A DNA stretch of 5,514 nt, from assembly GCA_029881615.1 (NCBI GenBank), contig JAOUMF010000172.1:1-5514 (forward strand). Direction: 5' to 3'. Of the stretch, positions 1 to 4,456 are shown piece by piece. The translations under genes and the position numbers were made by a program. The stretch is from Alphaproteobacteria bacterium (lineage in GTDB: Bacteria; Pseudomonadota; Alphaproteobacteria; UBA8366; JADFVY01). Numbering within the stretch: position 1 is the stretch's first letter; the number at the start of each line of letters is the position of its first letter. The notes beneath the pieces are model-generated. The model did no database searches, was not told the origin of the DNA, and worked only from the letters and a program-made list of their open reading frames with translations.

Positions 1-919
1 CGAATTCCGACAATTCGCAGTTGCCGCCGGCCTCGACCGCCAGATCCACGATCACCGCGCCCGGCTTCATGGTCTTGACCATGTCCGCCGAGATCAGTTT
101 CGGCGCGGGCCGGCCTGGGATCAGGGCGGTGGTAATCACCATATCCTGCTTCTTGATGGTCTCGGCGGTAAGCGCGGCCTGCTTAGCCTTGTAGGCGTCG
201 CTCATTTCCTTGGCGTAACCGCCCGCGGTTTCGGCCTGCTTGAACTCATCGTCCTCTACCGCGACGAAGGTGCCGCCCAGGCTTTCCACTTGCTCCTTGG
301 CGGCCGGCCTTACGTCGGTGGCGGAAACCACTGCACCCAGCCGACGTGCCGTGGCGATGGCCTGCAGCCCCGCGACTCCGGCGCCCATGACCAGAACGCG
401 GGCCGGCGGGATAGTGCCGGCGGCGGTCATCATCATCGGAAAAGCGCGTCCGAAGGCGGCCGCGCCGTCCAGCACCGCGCGGTAACCCGCCAGGTTCGCC
501 TGCGACGACAAGATATCCATCGATTGTGCGCGGGTGATACGCGGCACAAGTTCGAGTGCAAAGCCGGTAATCCCGGCCTTGGTCATCGCGGCCACGAAGT
601 CGGGCTCGGTCAGTGCGCTCATGGAACAAACCAGGCTTTGACCGGGCGACAGGGCGGACAACTCGTCCTCGCCTTCGCTGGCGATCATCGGGCGTAAAAT
701 CTTGATCACGACGTCTGCGCCGCTGGCGGCCGACTTCGCATCTTTGGCTATGGTTGCGCCGGCTTGTTTGTAGGCATCATCGGAAAATGAGGAAGCGTCG
801 CCCGCGCCGCTCTCGACCACCAGGTCGAGGCCCATGCCAACCATCTTCTTGACAGTCTCGGGCGATGCCGCGACGCGCGTCTCGTTAGGGCGTCTTTCCT
901 TTAAAACGGCAATCTTCAT
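1..919 (-). CDS. pntA: NAD(P)+ transhydrogenase subunit alpha (domain I), 3' end cut by window edge
   Basis: This is the NAD(H)-binding domain I subunit of proton-translocating transhydrogenase, a soluble subunit that docks on the membrane part; the enzyme exchanges hydride between NAD(H) and NADP(H) coupled to proton movement. The frame stays open from the ATG at 919 to the left edge: 306 codons of roughly 380 expected for the separate-subunit type. The N-terminus MKIAVLKERRPNETRVAASP is typical of the PntA/alanine dehydrogenase superfamily. The loop PRITRAQSMD gives R127, Q132 and D135, the same numbers as the nucleotide-contacting RQD loop known from Rhodospirillum rubrum. A Rossmann motif GAGVAG lies at residues 179-184, followed by an acidic ATDVR strand end. 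The last visible part reads DLAVEAGGNCELSEF. The ribosome binding site is modest (AGGGA, 8 nt before the ATG). The remaining subunits (pntAB, pntB) would be expected beyond the left edge. Alanine dehydrogenase is a relative but less likely given the RQD loop. Confidence 0.95.
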   Translation of the reverse strand, partial: MKIAVLKERRPNETRVAASPETVKKMVGMGLDLVVESGAGDASSFSDDAYKQAGATIAKDAKSAASGADVVIKILRPMIASEGEDELSALSPGQSLVCSMSALTEPDFVAAMTKAGITGFALELVPRITRAQSMDILSSQANLAGYRAVLDGAAAFGRAFPMMMTAAGTIPPARVLVMGAGVAGLQAIATARRLGAVVSATDVRPAAKEQVESLGGTFVAVEDDEFKQAETAGGYAKEMSDAYKAKQAALTAETIKKQDMVITTALIPGRPAPKLISADMVKTMKPGAVIVDLAVEAGGNCELSEF

Positions 920-1195
920 TGAATATGTCCCTGTACTTGGTGGACTTGGTTATTCTTCCGGCACACCGTTTGAACTAATTCGTGTTTTTACCAAACGCGA
1001 CTTCGCGGTGTGATTGTCGGGACGGTGTTTCCCGGCGCCGAAAACCGAACCTTCGATCAGATCCGGATTTCGAAGCAATATAGCGGCAGAAGTCTGCGGA
1101 GCAAGGATTTATGATGCGACCACTGAGCGCAGGTAGCGCGAAGCCGCACCCGTGGGCGGGTTGGATTACCGTCGGGTTATGTTATTTCGAAAAAT
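920..1195. other. Intergenic region upstream of pntA
   Basis: No coding frame is convincing in this 276-nt gap between pntA and the DUF6522-like gene. It holds the candidate promoter described separately, a perfect 7-bp inverted repeat CACACCG (962-968) / CGGTGTG (1006-1012) with an alternative inner pairing CGTTTG (967-972) / CAAACG (992-997), a small CGCGA/TCGCG hairpin at 996-1007, and a direct repeat ACTTGGT (935-941 and 944-950) just upstream of the pntA ribosome binding site. No clear terminator with a T tract was found for the minus-strand DUF6522-like gene. Confidence 0.5.
1077..1104 (-). promoter_or_regulatory. Candidate sigma70-type promoter for pntA with a symmetric spacer
   Basis: Read on the minus strand, a TTGCTC box (1104-1099) is followed after 16 nt by TATATT (1082-1077), five of six matches to the -10 consensus. 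The -35 box keeps only TTG. The spacer contains a perfect inverted repeat GCAGA-AG-TCTGC (1086-1097), which could be an operator or chance. A start near 1070 would give a leader of about 150 nt before the pntA ATG. This is prediction from motif matching only. Confidence 0.3.
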
Positions 1196-1459
1196 TCAGT
1201 GCGTGCGGTTCGCTTCGGGATGCATCGAGCCATCCGATTCGACGATCAGGCGTGCCATGCGCGCCCGGAAGCGGAAGATAATTCGCATTCGGTTATCGTC
1301 GTCATCCCTGTTTTCTTCGGCGACATGATAGATGTGGCCGGCGCGGAGTTCCGCCATCAGTCTTTCCGGTGTCAGCCCCAGAAGGGGCGCGATTTCGCGC
1401 GCGTCGATCTGCAGCGAGTCGTCTTCCTCGATTTCGCAATTCCTGTTGTTTGCGTTCAT
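1196..1459 (-). CDS. DUF6522-like small protein
   Basis: An 87-residue acidic protein of unknown function. The visible pattern matches what I know of the DUF6522 family: an N-terminal IDA strand, a helix APLLGLTPERLMAELRAG, then H-Y-x-V-A-E-x-N with a run of acidic residues (DDDD), a strand of alternating hydrophobic and basic residues (MRIIFRFRARMARLIV) and a closing E-SDG turn. The ATG at 1459 is chosen because it is preceded by GGGGGA at 7-8 nt; an upstream start at 1498 would add 13 residues running through two GC-rich hairpins and gives an atypical N-terminus. The gene lies 194 nt downstream of the DUF465 gene on the same strand and could share its transcript. It has no signal peptide, membrane helix or cysteine cluster. 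The family assignment is from memory of the consensus, so moderate. Confidence 0.75.
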   Translation of the reverse strand: MNANNRNCEIEEDDSLQIDAREIAPLLGLTPERLMAELRAGHIYHVAEENRDDDDNRMRIIFRFRARMARLIVESDGSMHPEANRTH

Positions 1460-1460
1460 A

Positions 1461-1496
1461 CCAGATTTCCCCCATCTGGCGCCGCCAGGGCGGCGC
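1461..1496 (-). promoter_or_regulatory. Tandem leader hairpins; ribosome binding site in a hairpin loop
   Basis: In the minus-strand transcript two perfect stems abut just before the DUF6522-like start codon. The upstream one is GC-only: GCGGCGC (1496-1490) pairs with GCGCCGC (1485-1479) across a 4-nt loop. The downstream one pairs CCAGAT (1479-1474) with ATCTGG (1466-1461), and its 7-nt loop is GGGGGAA, which contains the only plausible Shine-Dalgarno sequence. The start codon follows one base after the stem. Neither hairpin is followed by a T tract, so they are not terminators. A role in translation control is inferred. Confidence 0.45.
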
Positions 1497-1653
1497 AAAC
1501 AGCCTTCGGGTTAAGAAAGCAGACCATGGCCGAAGATGCCGTGGTTGCCCGAACGCCTGCACGATATTCCAACAGGGGAAGCTTAAGGAATCCTCTACAT
1601 CCGATCACAATTTCGGAATGGATGAGTCCATATGTCGGGATAACTCTTGCGAC

Positions 1654-1863
1654 TCAGGCAATTATATCAGGCAAGAGGCGGCTTTCGATTTTTGCCATCT
1701 GGTCTTTTAACTGCAGTTTGCGTTTTTTCAGGCGCTGCAGTTGAAGCTGGTTGAAGGGCGCATCATCCGCGATCCGGGCGATAATATCGTCCAAGTCTCT
1801 GTGCTCGGTTTTCAATTCCTCCAACTGGCGTTCGAGGGTTTCCCGGTCGGCTGTTTCGTTCAT
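1654..1863 (-). CDS. DUF465 (YdcH-like) small coiled-coil protein
   Basis: A 69-residue, highly charged, helical protein of the DUF465/YdcH family, whose function is not known. Two helices are evident: ETLERQLEELKTEHRDLDDII (about residues 8-28, heptad-like leucines) and the family signature LKKRKLQLKDQMAKIES (about 45-62), ending LLPDIIA. The length fits the family. The ATG at 1863 is preferred, since MNETADRET gives a normal start; an in-frame TTG at 1893 would add ten residues without a ribosome binding site. The gene is divergent from the phosphofructokinase gene, 107 nt apart. A second member of the same family lies on the other side of that operon (3816-3983). Confidence 0.88.
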   Translation of the reverse strand: MNETADRETLERQLEELKTEHRDLDDIIARIADDAPFNQLQLQRLKKRKLQLKDQMAKIESRLLPDIIA

Positions 1864-1892
1864 CGATAAACCCGTGGTGGTTACCAGAGGCA

Positions 1893-1906
1893 ATTCTAGC
1901 TAGAAT
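1893..1906. promoter_or_regulatory. Perfect 14-bp palindrome in the divergent DUF465/pfk promoter region
   Basis: ATTCTAGCTAGAAT is identical on both strands. It contains two CTAG tetramers, which are rare in many bacterial genomes, and reads TAGAAT outward on each strand (1901-1906 plus, 1898-1893 minus), five of six matches to a sigma70 -10 box. Starts about 7 nt downstream would give leaders of roughly 58 nt for phosphofructokinase and 23 nt for DUF465. No good -35 boxes accompany it at standard spacing. It could be a shared bidirectional -10 element, an operator, or both. Confidence 0.45.
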
Positions 1907-1960
1907 CGAAATGCAGTGAAAGCCCCGGCGGCACCGTCGCGGGAATTGACAGAGAGTTTG

Positions 1961-1964
1961 GGAG
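1961..1964 (+). promoter_or_regulatory. Ribosome binding site of pfkA
   Basis: GGAG within GGGAGAG lies six bases before the ATG at 1971 and fixes that start; no other in-frame start codon nearby is as well supported. Confidence 0.75.
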
Positions 1965-1970
1965 AGATCG

Positions 1971-3047
1971 ATGCGATTGGGTGTTCTTACAAGTGGCGGT
2001 GATTGTGCCGGTCTGAATGCGGTGCTGCGGGCGGTGGCCCATCGGGCGATCGAAGGTTACGGCTGGGAGGTCGTAGGCATCGAGCAGGGCACCCAAGGGC
2101 TCATGGAACGCCCTCCGCTTGCGCGGGATATCGGTCTGGATGTCTTCGACGGCACGCTGATGCGTCAGGGCGGCACTATTTTGGGCACCACCAACAAAGG
2201 CGACCCTTTCGCCTATCCGATGCCCGACGGTACGCTCAAGGATCGTTCGGAAGAGGTTATCGAGGGCTTGCGGCTGTTGGGGGTCGATGCGCTGATCGGT
2301 ATTGGCGGTGACGGCAGCCAGGCCATTCTGCGCCGTCTGGCGCAGCAGGGTGGATTCGGGCTGGTGACGATCCCCAAGACCATCGACAATGACGTGGCCG
2401 AGACCGAAGTCGCGATCGGCTACGATACCGCCGTATCGGTGGCGACCGAGGCGCTTGACCGGTTGCAGCCTACCGCGGCCAGTCACAGCCGGGTCATGGT
2501 ACTGGAGGTCATGGGGCGCGACGCGGGCCATATTGCGCTGGTTTCGGGCATCGCCGGCGGCGCCGACGTGATTTTGATTCCGGAAATTCCCTGGAGCATG
2601 GACTGTATCGCGCGGCGAATCGAAAAAATTCGCGAGCAAGGCCGCAACTTTGCGCTTGTTGTTGTAGCCGAGGCGTTGAAAACCAAGGATGGCGAGGCTG
2701 TATTTCAGAGCGCGCCCGGTGAAAAGGAACGATATGGCGGTGTGGGTCATTATATAGGCGAACGAATCGCGGCCGAAACAGGGGCCGAAGTCCGGGTTAC
2801 CGTGCTGGGCCATATCCAGCGTGGCGGGGCTCCCAACGCGCGCGACCGGCTGGTTGCGTCGGCGTTCGGTGTCCATGCCGTTGATCTGGTGGCCGGGGGC
2901 AAGTTCGATCGCATGGTTGCCTGGCGCGCGCGTCAGGTGATCGACGTGCCGATTGCCGACGCCATCAGCCATCCGCATCTTGTGGATCCGGATGGTCCGG
3001 TCGCTCGCACCGCCCGCGGGTTGGGCATATGCCTGGGCGACCGGTGA
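1971..3047 (+). CDS. pfkA: 6-phosphofructokinase, group III (mixed ATP/PPi) type
   Basis: Phosphorylates fructose 6-phosphate to fructose 1,6-bisphosphate in the cytoplasm, the committed glycolytic step (reversible if PPi is the donor). The 358-residue product carries the whole PFK series: SGGDCAGLNA (residues 8-17), GGTILGTTN (67-75), GGDGS (112-116), PKTIDND (135-141, with catalytic D139), SHSRVMVLEVMGR (171-183), VVAEA (231-235) and GHIQRGG (280-286). The donor-site residues are mixed: G115 matches ATP enzymes (E. coli G104), K136 matches PPi enzymes (E. coli G124), and N75 stands where E. coli has R72. This combination is typical of group III enzymes, whose donor cannot be read from sequence alone. 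The ATG at 1971 has GGAG six bases upstream. The downstream TIGR02444 gene overlaps it by 19 nt, so the two are likely co-transcribed. Confidence 0.96.
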   Translation: MRLGVLTSGGDCAGLNAVLRAVAHRAIEGYGWEVVGIEQGTQGLMERPPLARDIGLDVFDGTLMRQGGTILGTTNKGDPFAYPMPDGTLKDRSEEVIEGLRLLGVDALIGIGGDGSQAILRRLAQQGGFGLVTIPKTIDNDVAETEVAIGYDTAVSVATEALDRLQPTAASHSRVMVLEVMGRDAGHIALVSGIAGGADVILIPEIPWSMDCIARRIEKIREQGRNFALVVVAEALKTKDGEAVFQSAPGEKERYGGVGHYIGERIAAETGAEVRVTVLGHIQRGGAPNARDRLVASAFGVHAVDLVAGGKFDRMVAWRARQVIDVPIADAISHPHLVDPDGPVARTARGLGICLGDR

Positions 3048-3613
3048 GCGGATTTCCGCCGCATCCTTTCTGGAACTGGTCGCTGGATGTCTATGGCAGG
3101 CCCGGTGTGTCGGAAATTCTTCTGGATTTGCAGGATCGGCATGGTCTTGACGTCAATCTGCTGCTGTTTGCCTGCTGGATCGGGGCTACGGGACGGGGTC
3201 GGCTTGGCGGCGGTGAATGGGCCCGGCTGATCGGCGGAACGGCAGGTTGGCGGGCCGAAATCGTCGAGCCTTTAAGGGCGGTTCGCCGCCATTTGAAAGG
3301 GCGTGAAAATGTTCCCGGTGCAATGGCACTTCGTGAAAAGGTGAAGGCATCGGAACTCGAAGCCGAATATTGTGAGCAAATGATGATCGTTGATCTGGCC
3401 GGAGACCGAACCGTGCGGGATATTCCCGCGAGCGACCGCGCGGCCGATGCCGTTGCCAACCTGGAGTCCTGTTTTGCGGCCGCCGCCGGAGCGCCGCCAT
3501 CGGATGGCGACCGGGTGTTAGTGACCCTGCTTGCGCGATCCTGTTGCGGCGATCCGCCATCAAAGCAAAAAAGTGATCGCTTAGTTGATGACAGCGGGGA
3601 AGAAATTATGTAG
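3029..3613 (+). CDS. TIGR02444 family protein
   Basis: A 194-residue cytoplasmic protein of the uncharacterised TIGR02444 family (DUF2390), found in proteobacteria. The conserved N-terminal part is clear: FWNWSLDVYGRPGV (residues 14-27) followed by LQDRHGLDVNLLLFACWIG (34-52), then a long charged middle (about residues 73-120) of likely helices. The C-terminal 40 residues are low in conservation, with a CC pair and a Lys/Asp-rich tail. The ATG at 3029 overlaps the end of the phosphofructokinase gene by 19 nt; a GTG at 3044 in the same frame would instead give a four-base GTGA overlap, and both have weak ribosome binding sites, so translation is probably coupled to the upstream gene. No link between this family and phosphofructokinase is known to me; the association here may be only operonic. 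Confidence 0.85.
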   Translation: MPGRPVSGFPPHPFWNWSLDVYGRPGVSEILLDLQDRHGLDVNLLLFACWIGATGRGRLGGGEWARLIGGTAGWRAEIVEPLRAVRRHLKGRENVPGAMALREKVKASELEAEYCEQMMIVDLAGDRTVRDIPASDRAADAVANLESCFAAAAGAPPSDGDRVLVTLLARSCCGDPPSKQKSDRLVDDSGEEIM

Positions 3614-3688
3614 TCTGTCTGACAATGTCGTATGTAGTTGACATCTCTTTTCTCCCTACAAAATCGGATGCCCGTTGGGGCAACGCAA

Positions 3689-3709
3689 CGGCGGAGGCTA
3701 ACTCCGCCG
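3689..3709. repeat. 8-bp perfect stem-loop between TIGR02444 and DUF465 genes
   Basis: CGGCGGAG (3689-3696) and CTCCGCCG (3702-3709) form a GC-rich stem with loop GCTAA. It lacks a T tract on either strand, so it is not a standard intrinsic terminator. It sits between a small CGTTG-GGG-CAACG hairpin (3673-3685) and a longer pairing GGGATC (3711-3716) / GATCCC (3745-3750) followed by TTAAAA. Together they may end the phosphofructokinase transcript, or structure the leader of the next gene. Confidence 0.4.
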
Positions 3710-3802
3710 CGGGATCGTTTGCGTGTGGCTTATGGGCGGCGCGTGATCCCTTAAAATGGCTGGGTACGGGGGTTGAGTGCAAGGAGTTCAATCTTACAGA
3801 CT

Positions 3803-3808
3803 AAGGAG
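3803..3808 (+). promoter_or_regulatory. Strong Shine-Dalgarno site of the second DUF465 gene
   Basis: AAGGAG with a 7-nt spacer to the ATG at 3816 is a near-ideal site. It rules out the longer reading that begins at 3777, and also the out-of-frame ATG at 3811. Confidence 0.8.
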
Positions 3809-3815
3809 TGATGCC

Positions 3816-3983
3816 ATGTCGCTTGAGGATCGAGTGAAGATGTTACAGGGCAAAAAGGAAGATCTCGAAAAGATCCTGGAAAATGAAGAAAACAGACCTT
3901 TACCCGATAATATATCCATTCACGACCTCAAACGTCAGAAACTGGCAATCAAGGATGAAATCGAACGCTTGAGCCATCCCTGA
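3816..3983 (+). CDS. DUF465 (YdcH-like) small protein, second copy
   Basis: A 55-residue charged, helical protein beginning MSLEDRVKMLQGKKEDLEKI and ending with the DUF465 signature LKRQKLAIKDEIERLSHP (about residues 38-55). The core LK-R-x-KL-x-[IL]-KD matches the copy at 1654-1863 (LKKRKLQLKDQM), but the N-terminal helix and the linker (ENRPLPDNISIHD here) differ, so the two are diverged paralogs and not a recent duplication. Function unknown. The gene lies 202 nt after the TIGR02444 gene, too far for tight coupling, with hairpins between, and its strong ribosome binding site suggests high translation. It is followed by a structured region ending in an intrinsic terminator at 4144-4171. Confidence 0.88.
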   Translation: MSLEDRVKMLQGKKEDLEKILENEENRPLPDNISIHDLKRQKLAIKDEIERLSHP

Positions 3984-4143
3984 CAAGACCGGGAGCAATC
4001 CGCCCGGCCAGATAGCCGGTGTTTCGCCGGCAAGTGCGAGGCGCCGGCTTGCGGTGGGTCATGGGTTTACGGCCCGCCCTGTAGAGAAATGACCGAGCAG
4101 GATTTGAAAATCTGGACGACGGATTTTACGGTTGTTGTGAGTC
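3984..4143 (+). other. Structured non-coding stretch leading to a terminator; possible small RNA or 3' UTR
   Basis: No convincing protein is encoded. Successive potential stems on the plus strand are CCGGG/CCCGG (3989-4007), GCCGG/CCGGC with extra inner pairs (4015-4031), GCAAG/CTTGC (4030-4052), GGTGGG/CCCGCC with one G-U pair (4053-4078) and GATTT/AAATC (4101-4112); the second and third share two bases. CGCCGGC also occurs as a direct repeat (4025-4031 and 4042-4048). The series ends in the strong terminator at 4144-4171. It may be the 3' UTR of the DUF465 transcript or a separate small RNA. No promoter of its own could be identified. Confidence 0.35.
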
Positions 4144-4171
4144 AAAGGGTCCCCGATTGGGGGCCCTTTTT
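4144..4171 (+). terminator. Rho-independent terminator
   Basis: GGGTCCCC (4147-4154) pairs with GGGGGCCC (4159-4166), eight pairs with one G-U, around a GATT loop, followed by TTTTT and preceded by AAA, which can extend the stem. It ends transcription from the plus-strand DUF465 gene or a small RNA. In the opposite direction only three T follow, so minus-strand activity would be weaker. Confidence 0.85.
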
Positions 4172-4273
4172 CCGTGGGAAACAAGGAATGGCGCACAGGA
4201 CGAAGATTGACCGGGGTTCCGGTTCTAGGGGGCGGAGAAATTCTGTTTGCCACCGCAGGTTGGCAGCCATGAA
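4172..4273. other. Spacer between convergent terminators
   Basis: About 100 nt lying between the plus-strand and minus-strand terminators. A hairpin TGCCACC (4248-4254) / GGTTGGCA (4258-4265, one bulged base) and a short CCGG/CCGG pairing near 4211-4222 are present. I see no gene and no promoter here. Confidence 0.4.
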
Positions 4274-4305
4274 ATAAAACGGCCCGACCTTGGGCAGGTC
4301 GGACC
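4274..4305 (-). terminator. Minus-strand intrinsic terminator
   Basis: On the minus strand AGGTCGG/CCGACCT-type arms (4302-4296 with 4290-4284) form a 7-bp stem with a 5-nt loop, extended by two G-C pairs beyond one mismatch, and followed by GTTTTATTT. It is correctly placed to end transcripts coming from the acyl-CoA synthetase gene, about 150 nt after its stop codon, or a short RNA starting in between. Confidence 0.7.
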
Positions 4306-4360
4306 GAATTGTGGGGAAGCGGTATTATTATTGGTTACACTAGGCGTCACGACACCGAAG

Positions 4361-4374
4361 GGCGCCATGGCGCC
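4361..4374. repeat. Perfect 14-bp palindrome GGCGCCATGGCGCC
   Basis: The sequence is self-complementary over 14 bases. An adjacent GCGCC (4378-4382) can alternatively pair with GGCGC (4369-4373) around a CAAA loop. It lies in the 3' region of the acyl-CoA synthetase gene and would fold in RNA from either strand. No function can be assigned. Confidence 0.5.
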
Positions 4375-4421
4375 AAAGCGCCGCAAGTAACGTATGGCAT
4401 AATATACATCGTAACACAAAC

Positions 4422-4445
4422 AAAAAATTAACCATACGTGTTAAT
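4422..4445 (-). terminator. Weak AT-rich terminator-like hairpin after the acyl-CoA synthetase gene
   Basis: On the minus strand ATTAAC (4445-4440) pairs with GTTAAT (4432-4427) around a 7-nt loop, directly followed by five T (4426-4422). The stem has only two G-C or C-G contributions, so it should be weak alone. Its arms also take part in competing pairings with sequence further downstream, described in the findings. Confidence 0.35.
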
Positions 4446-4456
4446 AAAGTCGAAGG

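Noticed and set aside
246..629. Minus-strand open frame of 127 codons, and plus-strand frames at 240-485 and 290-697
   Set aside because: They sit within the pntA coding region in other frames; their Arg/Gly-rich translations are typical out-of-frame readings.
1654..1674. Direct repeat TCAGGCAA (1654-1661 and 1667-1674) with flanking CTCTTGC/GCAAGAG at the DUF465 stop
   Set aside because: Considered as a terminator or attachment site, but there is no T tract, the copies are short and no mobile element is nearby; probably coincidental.
1199..1744. Plus-strand open frame of 181 codons
   Set aside because: It runs antisense through the DUF6522-like gene, its leader and the DUF465 gene end, with no family resemblance; the opposite-strand genes have better starts and recognisable families.
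1946..1951. Perfect TTGACA hexamer upstream of pfkA
   Set aside because: A -10 box at normal spacing would fall on the start codon (1969-1974, CGATGC), so it cannot serve as the pfkA promoter without leaderless translation, and the gene has a clear ribosome binding site.
1896..2978. Long minus-strand open frame of 360 codons opposite phosphofructokinase
   Set aside because: It lies almost wholly antisense to a gene with complete PFK motifs, its translation is rich in Arg, His, Gln and Asn with no recognisable domain, and it has no supported start. It is a shadow of the high-GC coding frame.
3638..3662. Perfect TTGACA followed by TACAAA
   Set aside because: The spacer is only 13 nt, and at 16-18 nt there is no -10-like sequence. 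Kept only as part of the half-site observation.
4089..4277. Plus-strand open frame MTEQDLKIW..., 62 codons
   Set aside because: It reads straight through the intrinsic terminator at 4144-4171, has a poor ribosome binding site and shows no family likeness.
4225..4419. Minus-strand open frame of 64 codons
   Set aside because: It starts with TTG without a ribosome binding site and runs through the terminator at 4274-4305 and the palindrome at 4361-4374.
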